A stretch of DNA of 64,000 nucleotides from Blasia pusilla (taxonomy: Eukaryota > Marchantiophyta > Marchantiopsida > Blasiales). Of this stretch, positions 10,185-20,452 are shown in pieces; within the stretch, counting starts at the first letter, position 1; each line of letters opens with the position of its first letter. The stretch spans positions 26,784,001 through 26,848,000 of the forward strand of contig CM114272.1 of NCBI GenBank assembly GCA_050084515.1, in the 5' to 3' direction. A program made the position numbers and the translations under genes. A model generated the notes under the pieces. The model saw nothing but the letters and a program-made list of their open reading frames with translations, did no database searches and had not been told where the DNA came from.

Positions 10185-10690
10185 AAGATCCAATCTCTCT
10201 CTACACCATCTCACACCATAGCTCTCAAAGGTGTGCACTCTCTCTCATGTCAAACCAAACCCACTCTCCTAATGAGAGGCTTGGGTTACGCTCACAAGGC
10301 AATGGACCATAGCTCCGCCGCCTCATCCCAAGAGGTTCAACAAAGCGAGAATGAGCTCTCAAGCTCTCTCTCCTTGAGGTATACCCCTCCCCTCTCCCAA
10401 GCTCTCTCCATGGTAACCTATTCTCCCAAGTCACCTCCTTGGCTCTTGACCTGATGTAGGAGGTCAAGGGAAACTTACCAAAAATATAAAGTCGATCATA
10501 TACTCAAAATGGTACTTACCTAAAAAAGTAAGTTCCTCAATATGGCTCCAAATGAGTCGAAACCAAGTGGAAACCTGCTCTCAGGTTTTCCGGGGCCTCA
10601 ACAGGTCATCCTCAACCAACTAAGCGTGTCCTCCACTACTCACGAAGGTGCTCTACTAGACCTCCTCGATCTATCCTAAAAGATGTGACA
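10185..10690 (-). mobile_element. DP-family LTR, truncated
   Basis: The minus-strand LTR begins TGTCACATCTTTTAGG at 10,690 and runs down to about 10,185, where it stops abruptly at the inverted-repeat arm. It matches 26,810-27,316 (minus) and 39,676-40,180 (plus) closely. It contains a conserved block with AGGGGAGGGGTATACC (near 10,380) and the pyrimidine tract TCTCTCTCTACACC near the break. The remaining two thirds or more of the LTR is absent. Confidence 0.75.
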
Positions 10691-10944
10691 GCTGTCGTGG
10701 GCATACACATGGCTACAGAACATACATCGTTGTCACCGAATACACACATAAACACGCACGATCCCATGCTAACTCATGGCATCCAAACAACAAGACAAGA
10801 AGTACTAAAATATCTCCAATTGCTCCCTTAGCTGGTGGTTAGGTCCCTCTAACTCCAGATATCCCTACCTACCATGACATACATCTCTCGGACGCTAAGA
10901 GCAAGAAGGCCGGGTGCTCATGTGGCCCCATCGTTAGTCGCCTT
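10691..10944 (-). other. DP 3'-untranslated region
   Basis: This stretch between the end of pol and the 3' LTR on the minus strand has no coding frame. It carries the same CA/TG-rich segment found in the inverted repeat and at 27.32-27.48 and 38.62-38.75 kb. Confidence 0.6.
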
Positions 10945-11262
10945 CCTGTCATCTATGTCACAGAAAAATTCGGAATCGAAACCTACCTAGTATCTCCTCT
11001 ATGTACATCTGGGACGCATCCATCATCCCCGAGGAACCCTAGTGAGAGGTGGCGTCAGACATGCCATATGCCAACCTCTCGAACATCCATCATAGACTAG
11101 CATCGTGGCCGCACCACGGGCAGAACCACACAACATACAACGCAAGCCTCAGGAACTACTGCTTAGCTCGGATCTACTGTACCATCAATGTTAGGAAGGT
11201 GACATGGCGCACAATTACGCACATGGTCCTTCCATACCATACCATCGCGTCCCTCCAATAAG
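10945..11262 (-). pseudogene. DP-family integrase tail and PHD finger
   Basis: Read on the minus strand, the integrase end VLLLEGRDGMVWKDHVRNC leads, after a TAA and a one-base shift, into LRCMLCGSARGAATMLVYDGC, SRGWHMACLTPPLTR, a TGA, and WMRPRC. The spacing C-x2-C-x11-Y-x2-C-x4-H-x2-C-x(13)-R-x2-C is that of a C4HC3 PHD finger, with two cysteines replaced (Tyr and Arg). The PPL-x(4)-G-x-W signature next to the last pair is typical of PHD fingers. It is the clearest evidence that the PHD lies at the C-terminus of DP pol. A histone-tail-binding role in target choice is inferred, by analogy with chromodomains of chromoviruses. Confidence 0.78.
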
Positions 11263-12572
11263 AGAACACCGGATGGCAAAACGTCACGCACTCTCAGGAT
11301 AGTGCGTCCTGCAATCACATCCAACGTCGTCGATGCCGTCTACTGCAAGTAGACATAATCTCCCTGATGAAACCTCCGGATAGTTGGTCGATAACCACCA
11401 TCCCGAATAGTCGCATACCTCAACGTATCCCGATGCTACGCAATCGCCAAGTTCTTGAACGCCATGGGCATCACTCTCTGAAACAACTCAGCCCTCTGAG
11501 AACATGCTTGCATCTATACATCTGGGTCATCAAGGTCCAGCACCTCACTAGCATCTCGACGAATGGCCGTAGGTAAATCTGGCTCTCGGCCATAAAGTAG
11601 CAAGTACGGTGAAAAAGACGCTAAGGATGCCTGCCTGCTGAATCTGTGTCCCATCGCCAACTAGGGCAACTAGAGATCCCAATCTCCTAGGTGACCTCTC
11701 TGCAAGCCATACTTGCGTTAACCTCTCTTCACCATTTGCACAACTCTCTCCGCTAATCCATCCGCCTCAGGATGATCTCGCGAAGCCGTGCGATGGTCAA
11801 TCAGCGCCTGATCACACAAGGCCTAGAACTCACCGTGAAACTCGGTACCCTAGTCTATCAACACCTCAGCCGGTGCGCCATAATGACTCAGCACTCTATC
11901 AAGGAAGGCATAAGCTACTCCCTCACTCGCTTTGTCAGGCAATGCAATCAACTCGATCCACTTCGAGAAGTGCTCGACCGTCACCAACACATAACGATTG
12001 TGACGCTCCGTCAAAGGCAAAGGTCATGAAAAATCCAAACTCCATCTATACCCTAATCCCATGATCGATAATGGATGCAACTGTGGAGTCGGAGCATTGA
12101 ACGATGCTCGCACCCAATCACACACCATGCACTTGGCAACAAACTCCTGAACGTTAGTCTGCATGCCTCGCCACCGATATTGAATGTTGAGCAAGTTGTA
12201 CGTCCGCTTCACCCCAAAGTGACCCAACTCCTCGTGGGCATTCTGCACTAGTCGTGCTCTCTGCAAAGGATGCGGCACTACGCGTACTCTATCATCCTCC
12301 CAAACCCTCAAAACATGTGTCCCCTCCCAACGGAACCGTCTGGCCCGTTGTAGGATCCGATCCCGCTCTCTAGCATCCACGGTGCTTGCAACGCTGCTAG
12401 TCCGAAGGTACTCCAAGACTACTCCATCATCATGAATATCTCGACCATCTGTCGTCTCCTCACTCGCCTCGGGATCCAAGGACTCTCCACTAGACCTCGT
12501 CATCAAAGTCTCCACACTCTGGCTATCCATAGCCAACATGCCTAAATAGGCTGACGCGTGCCATTCTAACAA
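11263..12572 (-). pseudogene. DP-family integrase
   Basis: A 182-codon frame (12,572-12,024) holds the RH-IN linker, then VDARERDRILQRARRF, the HHCC zinc-binding part (AHEELGHFGVKRTY ... CMVCDWVRAS) and the first catalytic block (SLDFS, near 12,030). The core continues with many stops: SKWIEL (about 11,950), VLIDQGTEF (about 11,850), DGLAERVVQ (about 11,750), then PYLLLYGREPDL and a C-terminal DGGYRP...GDYVYLQ block ending near 11,290. It continues straight into the PHD region. This is the best-ordered DP 3' half of pol in the window. Confidence 0.82.
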
Positions 12573-12797
12573 TGACTCCTCATCACTCTCTCCATGCCAT
12601 CAAGCTTAAGTTGCATCTAGCTGACTCGGGCATGGGTTACGACTCAACCCATCTACATCCCGGTTGAGCGTCCCAGGTCTATGTACCACATGAAAATCAT
12701 ACTCTTGCAACAACAGAGCCCATCTCGCAAGCTTCCCTGTAAGCTTATCAGACTCCATCAACCACTTCAGTGGTTGATGATCAGTGATGATGGTAAA
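12573..12797 (-). pseudogene. DP-family RNase H, C-terminal part
   Basis: The minus-strand frame shows FTIITDHQPLKWLMESDKL and VVHRPGTLNRDVDGLSRNP, the last third of Ty3 RNase H. The domain is cut at 12,797 by the CHR-1 insertion. The N-terminal part continues at 20,187-20,452 on the other side. The 5-base target duplication GTAAA occupies 12,793-12,797. Confidence 0.85.
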
Positions 12798-13801
12798 TGT
12801 CGCGACCCTCATGATCAAACGACTGCCAAAGCGGAACATCGGAACATTAGCGGGCTCACGCTAAGATGGTTTGCGCGTTGGAGTGGTTTCGAAGAAGAGA
12901 CAAGAGACAAGACGCAAGCAAGGCTTCGTGTTTTAGATGTTATGGTCGCGACTGAGAAACCTGGACCAAACGGGGAACAAGACTTGAAAGGAATTGAGTC
13001 TAGGAAGTAGGTTGCCAAAGGAAGAATCCGGATTTGGAACGCCACTAGCGTTTGAGAGAGTTCGACTGTATTTATGGCCATAACTTTTAGGGCCAAGATG
13101 CGTTTGGATCAAACAAGGGTGCGTTGGAAGACTTATGGAAGACGGTTCAAATGCACTAAAGATCTATGCAAACGCATAAGGAGCGGCTGAGAAACAACCC
13201 GGAAACGATTGTAAGTAGAGTCGGGTTGAGGGCCACAACGAAGGGCCCGACCCTCCTTTTCCAAAGGGAGGGGGTGTTATTGGAGAACCCCAGAAGTACT
13301 AGTAGGGGGGAAGGTCTCCAAGAGTGCTTGGAACTTGAACCCCACTTTGGGCGCCACGGGGTGGCTCAAGGGCATGGAACAGATCGAGAGTTTGGGGTTG
13401 GGTTGGAAAACCTAAACCAAGTCTATGGAGGCGATTTTAGACGTCCCTCTTAGATTTCACCCCACGACACAATTACTTGGGTCTCAGTTTGGAACTCACA
13501 CGAGGTCCGTTGAACAGTTGGGATTGCTAGGCGCGCAAGTGCCGTTTTAGGTTCCAGGACTAATCAAGAAGTTTGTTCCAAGTCTTGAAGGACTTGCCAT
13601 GTTTTGGAAAGTAGGAAGTAAGGAAGGTTGAGCTTGATGAGACGCCGAGTTGAGAACTCGGTGGGTTGGAATGCTGGTTGGCCCAGACCCGACTAACGAG
13701 AGTGCGTGTTTGGGTGCAGATCGGCGATGAGATTGTGTCCTACTGAACGTAGGCTTCCGCAACAATAAAGATTGATGTTCAAGGAGAGTAGGGGCGCGAC
13801 A
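12798..13801 (+). repeat. CHR-1 5' LTR
   Basis: It starts TGTCGCGACCC and ends GGGGCGCGACA, so it has TGT...ACA termini. It is about 1.0 kb. It pairs with the LTR at 19,176-20,186 and is related to the CHR-2 LTRs at 27,677 and 34,240. It should contain the promoter and polyadenylation signals of the element. Confidence 0.92.
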
Positions 13802-13803
13802 AG

Positions 13804-13815
13804 TGGTATCATAGA
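13804..13815 (+). promoter_or_regulatory. CHR-1 primer-binding site (tRNA-iMet)
   Basis: TGGTATCATAGA lies two bases after the LTR. It is a degenerate form of TGGTATCAGAGC, the complement of the 3' end of plant initiator tRNA-Met. CHR-2 keeps the consensus at 28,479. Confidence 0.8.
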
Positions 13816-13944
13816 TAATCCTTGGTGAGCGAGAACTTGGGGTCGTGGGATCAATTGGACGCTTGGGAAAACTCAAGGTAGCGGCTAGACTCACATGCTT
13901 GAGGAGGAAGGCAAGAAATGAGGAGGAGATCTGAGTGAGTTGGC

Positions 13945-14806
13945 TTGAAAATGGCGATCGAGGGAGAACAACCCAAGAAGCGCCGAATCAAGGGACGTGA
14001 ATCAAGAGAGGAACCAATGCCGGACCGTGATGCTATGGAGGAGACGAAGACTCCCAAAGAGCTGAACGCCAGACGTGAGGACGTTCCAGAGGCGAATCCT
14101 TCCGCGGGGCCATCGGGCCCCAACCCAAGGGAATCGACTGAGTCAAGGCAGACGTCGAACTTGTTGAAGTTGTTGGTAGAGCAGATGTCCCAGCAAAGCA
14201 AGCGGATTGCAGAGTTAGAGGCCATCCGAACTCCGGGTGTAGGCAAAAAGCTCTGCAAGACAAACATGCCCACGCCATTGACTGGGGTAGGGCGCTCGCG
14301 GAAAGTGAAGGATTTCCTTACGGGCGAGGCGATTTCGAGGTGCGAGAGGGAGGGTGAAAGCAGACAAGGTGACGGTAGCCGTTACTTTCCTGAAGGATCA
14401 TGCGCTACAATGGTGGATAACTCAACGAGAGGAATATCTGGCTGGCGAGTCACCTATGAGTTGGGAGGAGTTTAAGGTGTTGATTGGTGATCGATTCACT
14501 CCGGAGTACCAAGGGTTGCACGACGCGGTGGAATGCGTGCGGATGTGGCAGAGTGGTTCCTTAAGTGCGTATGTGAGGGAGTTTAGTGCAAAACTGACTT
14601 CTCTTCCAAAGATGGATGAGCACGCGAAGAAGGCTATCTTCATTAGTGGACTCAAGCCAAGCGCTGAAAAGGCCCTTTACCGAATGCCGACATTGTTAGA
14701 TACCTGCGGAGATCTTTTGAAGCTAGCGGAGCGGATTGGGGACGATGAGGTCCAAACCCAGAAACCCTTTGAGCCAAATTTTTTTTTCGAAGAAGTCGAA
14801 AAATAA
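13945..14806 (+). pseudogene. CHR-1 gag (capsid)
   Basis: A charged N-terminal part (13,945-14,340) is followed, after a frameshift near 14,345, by a Retrotrans_gag domain (14,354-14,806). That domain contains FLKDHALQWW, EEFKVLIGDRF and the SLSAYVREFSAKL block. The shift falls inside the segment that CHR-2 reads through. A run of T near 14,780 and a stop at 14,804-14,806 separate it from the zinc knuckle, which lies in the same frame downstream. The product would be the capsid protein. Confidence 0.85.
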
Positions 14807-14824
14807 GGAGACGTTCAAAAGAGT

Positions 14825-15609
14825 TTGGAGTGGGGGCTGCTGACGATCCAGAGAGTAAATGCCCAGCAAAGAAAACGAGTGGAACTTCATGCAAAGCCGA
14901 GAGGAGGACAACACTCGAAGTCAGGGAATGGCAAGGTCTTATGCTACAACTGTGGCGAACCGGGGCACCTGGCGAAAGTGTATTCAAAACCAAAGGTTAG
15001 TAATGGGAGTATGATTGTGTTTGCTGCTAAGCATCTGTTGGCGGGTGATCTCGAGATGTCCCTTCAGGTCACCAAGAGGACGCACAATTTGGTGTACCTA
15101 AGATCCAAGATTGCTGATCGCGATGTGTTGTTGCTCGTGGATACAGGAGCTTCGCACTCCTTCCTAAGCCTGAGAATCGTGAAGGAACTGGGGTTGTCTA
15201 CCTCTAAGGCGGATGAGCCCATTCGAGTAGGATTTGCAGGAGATAAGTCTCATCAGACTTCTGAGTGGTCTTGGGGTTGACCGTAGGATGCGGGGTATTC
15301 GAGTTGAAGGAGAATTTCACTGTGTGAAAAATGGATGGCATTGACGGAGTCTTGGGGAATACATTCCTAGATGCGTATGAGGTGGAGTTAAGACCTAGAC
15401 CCTTGAGGTTGAACGTCTTGCTAAAAGGCAAACGGTTGCAGGTACGGTTGGTCCGTGAGGTTCCGGCGAAAAAGGAGTTAGTGAACTCGATTACAAGGAG
15501 AAGCATGACGGAGTTGGAGAATGGGTTTCTCTGCTTGTTGAGACAAGTGGAGGAGGCTACAAGCAGAATACGCAGAGATCAAGACACTGCTTCAAGGGGA
15601 ATCCCATAA
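14825..15609 (+). pseudogene. CHR-1 nucleocapsid knuckle and protease
   Basis: A single zinc knuckle, CYNCGEPGHLAKVY (about 14,943-14,984), has lost its last cysteine to Tyr; CHR-2 keeps [14 protein letters not shown]. The retropepsin active site LLLVDTGASHSFLS lies at about 15,130-15,170. A frameshift near 15,270 and a TGA near 15,325 interrupt the fold before [13 protein letters not shown] (15,335-15,375). The rest links to RT. The protease would cut gag-pol. Confidence 0.85.
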
Positions 15610-15621
15610 CCACTCCAAGAA

Positions 15622-16794
15622 GTGGTCAAGGAGTTTGAGGATGTCTTGACAAATGAGCTTCCGACTGAGTTGCCGCCACATAGAGCTGTCAACCATAAGA
15701 TAGAGATCAAACATGGTTCCCAACCACCTTCAAAAGCACCATATAGGTTGAATGAGGAGGAACTTCTTGAGTTGAAAAGGAAATTAAGTGAGCTCTTGGA
15801 AAAGGGTTACATTAGGACTAGCAAGTCACCTTATGGAGCACTAGTTCTTTTTGTGAAGAAGAAGGATGGAAAGATGAGGCTATGTGTTGATTACCGTGCG
15901 CTGAATAAAGTGACGGTTCGGAACAATTATCCTCTTCCGAGGATAGATGATCTCTTCGATAGGCTGGCACGCGTGAGATATTTCAGCAGGATTGACTTGA
16001 AGTCAGGATATTACCAGATCCCAATTGCCAAGGCAGATGTGGAGAAGACTTCGTGTAGGACAAGATACGGTTCCTTTGAATTTGTAGTGATGCCTTTCGG
16101 TCTATGTAACGCGCCTCCGATGTTCACCACATTGATGAACTCCATTTTTCATAAGGAAATGGATGAGTATGTTATCATCTATATTGATGACATACTTATC
16201 TATTCGAAGTCCCTAGAGGAGCACGTTCGACATATGAGAGTGGTTTTATCAAAGCTAAGGGCGAATCATCTATATGCGAATGTAGAGAAGAGTGAATTTG
16301 GGTTGAGCAAGATAAAATTCTTGGGTCACGTAGTTAGCGCAGATGGCGTCAATCCGGACATGGAGAAGGTTAAAGCGATTGTCGAGTGGGAACCCCCATC
16401 CACCGTAAAGGGGATGAGGAGGTTCATAGGTGCGGTGCAGTTCTATCGCACTTATTTGAAAAACTTTTCGGGAATTGTGAGATCTCTCATGGAATCGACA
16501 ACAAAGTTTTCCAACACGACTTGGACCCAGGAAGTTAATGAGGCATTTAGCCGAGTAAAGTAGATTCTTTTGCAGGAACTAGTATTGAAGCTGCCGGAGT
16601 TTGACAAACCTTTCGAAGTGCATAGCGATGCTAGTGATTTTGCGGTTGCAGGAATGTTGGTGCAAGAAGGGAGACCTGTAGCATACGAGAGCAAGAAGCT
16701 TAGCGATACTAAAAGGAGATGGCCCACTCACGAGAAAGAGTTGTTCACGGTGGTCCATGGCTTGAGGAAGTGGCGGTTATTTAGGGCTCCATAG
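15622..16794 (+). pseudogene. CHR-1 reverse transcriptase and RNase H
   Basis: A 313-codon frame (15,622-16,563) contains the full RT palm and fingers: [58 protein letters not shown] and the catalytic IIYIDDILIYSK (about 16,170-16,205). The thumb GVNPDMEKVKAI follows. A TAG at 16,561-16,563 separates it from RNase H, EVHSDASDFAVAGMLVQ (16,614-16,665), in the same frame. RNase H breaks near 16,790. This is the best preserved RT in the window. Confidence 0.92.
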
Positions 16795-17570
16795 GACTTG
16801 AGTATTCACCGATAACATATCACTCAAGTATTTTGAGACCCAAGATCGAGTGACACCAAAACAACTGTGATGGCATGATACCTTGGCGTTGATGGATGTT
16901 GAGTTGATTCACAATCCAGGTAAAGATAATGTGATTCCAGATGCGTTGAGTCGCAAGGAGGAACACATGCCATCGACGACACAGGTCTTGAGAGCAATGT
17001 TCCCTAAAGAAACAGACCTGGAAAGAAGGATTCGTGAAGGATATATGAAGGACGCTCACGCAGGGGAGTACTTGAGGAAGTTGAAGTAGGGTGAGAAGAT
17101 GGCCAACATAAGTTTGAGGCACGGTTTACTAAGGTTCAAGCCGAGTAGGATCTATGTGGGGCAAGGCAGGATGCGAACCAAAGTGTTAGCGGAGTGTCAC
17201 GACGGACCATTGGCAGGACATAAAGGAGAGAAATCTACGCTGGTTGTTCTGTCAAAGCGGATTTTTTAGCCCAACATGAAAGAGGATGTTGCTCAATATG
17301 TGAAGACCTGTGTGACCTGCCAAACGAATAGAGTTTCTTATGATAAGAAACAAGGCTTGCTGCATCCCTTGCCGATCCCAGAAGGACCCTTGCAAAGTGT
17401 GAGTATGGATTTCATCACGAGTCTTCCGGAATCTGAGGGATACAACGCTATACTTGTGATTGTTGATCGGTTTAGCAAGTTGGCGAGATTCATGTCGACG
17501 GTGGATTCCGCAACGGCTTATACGACGTCGCAAGTGTTTCTGGATAGCTGGTGGTGTGCTCACAGTTAGC
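16795..17570 (+). pseudogene. CHR-1 RNase H end and integrase N-terminal half
   Basis: RNase H ends with HNPGKDNVIPDALSR (about 16,910-16,955). The HHCC integrase domain follows, with ECHDGPLAGHKG and CVTCQTNRVS (17,190-17,330). The first catalytic Asp is in SMDFITSLPESEGY (about 17,400-17,440). In-frame stops occur at 17,087-17,089 and near 17,269, and a TAG near 17,567 ends the frame. The integrase inserts cDNA. Confidence 0.85.
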
Positions 17571-18441
17571 CGAGGAGCATTGTTTCAGATCGGGATCCAA
17601 AGTTTACCAGTGCTTTCTGGAAGCACTTGTTCAGGAGGTTTAAGACCAAGCTGAGTTTTAGTACGGCTTTCCACCCACAGACGGATGGATAGACTGAAAA
17701 GGTAAACTCAATCGTGAATCAATACTTAAGGAATTATGTCAGTGCTGATCAACGAGATTGGGTCAAGTGGCTGAGCATGGCGGAGTATTGATAAAACTCG
17801 ACCAAGCATTCTGCAACTGGAGAATCTCCGTTTCTCCTAGAAAATGGACAAGAGCCAGAAGGGCCTCTTGACCTAGCCCTTTCGAAGGGTACTACATTGG
17901 CACGAACACGACAAGCGACGGTAGAAGGTTTGTTGGTAGAAATGCGAGAACGGGAAGAGCGAGCAAGGCGAAGTCTTGCAAAGGCTCAAATGAGGTACGT
18001 TAAGCATGCCAATAAGAGTCGGCGCCAAGTACGATTCCAAGTTGGAGAGCAAGTGTGGTTGAGTGTGAAGAATCTCACTCTTCCGAAAGAGTTGTCTGCG
18101 AAGCATGCGAAGCAGTCTGCCAAGTATGCTGGACCGTATGTGATTGTGGCAAACCGTTTGAGGATGTGTATACATTTGGGCTTCCGGACGAGTTCAAGAT
18201 TCACCCGACCTTTCATGTGTCATTGTTGAAGAAATATCTTCAAGATAATGGATGTTTCGAGCGGAGACAGGTGGTGAGACCGCACCCAGTGATCATAAAT
18301 GAAGAGCCAGAGTTTGAGGTGGAGACCATCTTACGTTCAAGGCGTCAAGCCAAAAAGTACAAATACTTGGTTAAATGGAAGGGCTACCATGTGAAGGAGG
18401 CGACTTGGATTGCGGAGGCGGATTTGGAATACGCGCAATAG
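17571..18441 (+). pseudogene. CHR-1 integrase C-terminal half and chromodomain
   Basis: [17 protein letters not shown] (second catalytic Asp, about 17,585-17,635) and AFHPQTDG, stop, TEKVNSIVN (catalytic Glu, near 17,695) complete the D,D-E core. A GPY/F-like C-terminal block follows. A frameshift near 18,140 leads to PTFHVSLLKKYL and then a chromodomain, EFEVETILRSRR ... YKYLVKWKGYHVKEATW, at about 18,310-18,420. Chromodomains bind methylated histone H3 and steer chromoviruses to heterochromatin. The stop at 18,439 ends pol. Confidence 0.9.
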
Positions 18442-19162
18442 TTGTTGCAAGAATTTAAGGGAACGCAAGCGAAGCACATACGTTAGTACGAGGAGAAGCT
18501 AGAGACATGACTTGTACCCATTGGAATCTTGGGCCTAAGGCCGTTGTAACTAGAATATGCTAGTGTAACAATAAAGGAGAGTATGGATTCGGAGATTTGA
18601 TGCGAGAGTTGATTGCAATTTGTATGTGGTAGTGCATGGCTATGAGTTGTTCATCATAGGCTTAGGATGTAAGTCAAGAGGAAAAACAAGGAGTATTTGA
18701 GGTGAGAGCTCGTATGTGGATAAGCACCTAGAACAAGACCTTGTGTTGGATTACACTCGGGCTCGCCCTAGCGTCGGCGGGGCAGATGAATGTGTCTTGG
18801 AGCTTGGGGTGATCTTACTTATGGCTACATAAGTAAACTTAGTGACGCGCCTAAGTCGAATGCGAGAGCGACCCAATAATAGTACTATTTGTAGACCACG
18901 TAAACAGGTGTGATGTTTACAAGAATGAGCCAGAAGAGTCTAAGATTGCACACTTAGTTAGCATATTTGATAGGTAAGTTCTTTGGAACCAGTCCAGGCT
19001 TATCAAAGAGGAGAGGCTAATAATTCTAAGTGGTGCAATGCGACAACTATAGACTAAGAGGAATTGCGGGTAAGCCACGAGAACGCCATTCAATGTCAAG
19101 GGGTAGGTTGCCCATGACACTTGACATAACAAAGGTTTGCGTTGATGAGGGCATCAACCTCT
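18442..19162 (+). other. CHR-1 3'-untranslated region
   Basis: This non-coding stretch between pol and the 3' LTR has no frame with motifs. Part of it (about 18,535-18,720) matches 33,175-33,350 of CHR-2, so it belongs to the element. Confidence 0.75.
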
Positions 19163-19175
19163 AAAGAGGGGTGAG
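19163..19175 (+). promoter_or_regulatory. CHR-1 polypurine tract
   Basis: AAAGAGGGGTGAG lies directly before the 3' LTR. Such purine runs prime plus-strand DNA synthesis in LTR retrotransposons. It contains one T. Confidence 0.75.
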
Positions 19176-20186
19176 TGTCACGACCCTCATGACCAAACGA
19201 GTGCCAAAGCGGAACATCGGAACATTAGCGGGCTCACGCTAAGATGGTTTGCGCGTTGGAGTGGTCTCGAAGAAGAGACAAGAGACGAGACGCAAGCGAG
19301 GCTTCGCGTTTCAGATGTTATGTTCGTGATTGAGAAACCTGGACCAAACGCGGAACAAGACTTGAAAGGAGTTGAGTCTAGGAAGTGGGTTGCCAAAGGA
19401 AGAATCCGGATTTGGAACGCCACTAGCGTTTGAGAGAGTTCGACTGTATTTATGGCCATAACTTTTAGGGCCAAGATGCGTTTGGATCAAACAAGGGTGC
19501 GTTGGAAGACTTATGGAAGACGGTTCAAATGCACTAAAGATCTATGCAAACGCATAAGGAGCGGCTGAGAAACAACCCGGAAACGAGTGTAAGTAGAGTC
19601 GGGTTGAGGGCCACAACGAAGGGCCCGACCCTCCTTTTCCAAAGGGAGGGGGGGGGGGGTGTTATTGGAGAACCCCAGAAGTACTAGTAGGGGGGAAGGT
19701 CTCTGAGAGTGCTTGGAACTTGAACCCCACTTTGGGCGCCACGGGGCGGCTCAAGGGCATGGAACGGATCGAGAGTTTGGGGTTGGGTTGGAAAACCTAA
19801 ACCAAGTCCATGGAGGCGATTTTAGACATCCCTCTTGGATTTCACCCCGCGACTCAATTACTTGGGTCTCGGTTTGGAACTCACACGAGGTCCGTTGAAC
19901 AGTTGGGATCGCTAGGCGCGCAAGTGCCGTTTTAGGTTCCACGACTAATCAAGAAGTTTATTCCAAGTCTTGAAAGACTTGCCATGTTTTGGAAAGTAGG
20001 AAGTAAGGAAGGTTGAGCTTGATGAGACGCCAAGTTGAGAACTCGGTGGGTTGGAATCCTGGTTGGCCCAGACCCGACTAACGAGAGTGCGTGTTTGGGT
20101 GCAGATCGGCGATGAGATTGTGTCCTACTGAACGTAGGCTTCCGCAACAATAAAGATTGATATTCAAGGAGAGTAGGGGCGCGACA
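19176..20186 (+). repeat. CHR-1 3' LTR
   Basis: It runs from TGTCACGACCC to GGGGCGCGACA. Compared with the 5' LTR it has an expanded G run (about 12 G near 19,647-19,660, against about 5). Its differences from the 5' LTR are clustered in the first 220 bases and the last 500. The DP host resumes at 20,187 with the duplicated GTAAA. Confidence 0.92.
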
Positions 20187-20452
20187 GTAAAGGGATTGCC
20201 GAATAAGAAACACCTGAAATACGCGACAGCCCACACCGCAGCCAAGCACTCACCCTCATACAAGCTATACTTTGCCTCTGTAGCATTGTTTGAGTGGCTA
20301 GCGTAAGCCACCACGAACTCCCTACCCTCATCATCATGCTGGGTGAGCACCGCTCCAAGCCCCAACATGCTCCAATCTGTGTGTAATTGGAAAGGACGCC
20401 CCCTGATTGGTCTCCTCAAGATGGGCATGGACGTCAACCTATCCTTGAGCAA
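20187..20452 (-). pseudogene. DP-family RNase H, N-terminal part
   Basis: Minus-strand RNase H shows PILRRPIRGRPFQLHTDW, GLGAVLTQHDDEG and YEGECLAAVWAVAYFRCFLFGN, ending at the CHR-1 insertion point. Together with 12,573-12,797 it forms one RNase H domain. Its own frame is open here, and the disruption is the insertion itself. Confidence 0.88.

Larger units (their letters stand above)
12798..20186 (+). mobile_element. CHR-1: near full-length Ty3 chromovirus
   Basis: It is a complete LTR-to-LTR element of about 7.4 kb: 5' LTR 12,798-13,801, primer site from 13,804, gag, protease, RT, RNase H, integrase, chromodomain, polypurine tract, and 3' LTR 19,176-20,186. GTAAA lies at 12,793-12,797 and again at 20,187-20,191, a 5-base target duplication as Ty3 integrases make. 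The element split the RNase H of a minus-strand DP element. By eye the LTRs differ at roughly 3-4% of sites. Stops and frameshifts in every gene show that it is dead. Confidence 0.93.

Noticed and set aside
9961-10221. Overlapping 64-86-codon frames on both strands at 9.85-10.22 kb as small genes
   Set aside because: They mirror each other because they are the two arms of an inverted repeat of untranslated DP sequence.
15622-16563. Endogenous pararetrovirus (Caulimovirus-like) RT
   Set aside because: The RT lies between true LTRs with a primer site, and is followed by an integrase and chromodomain, which pararetroviruses lack.
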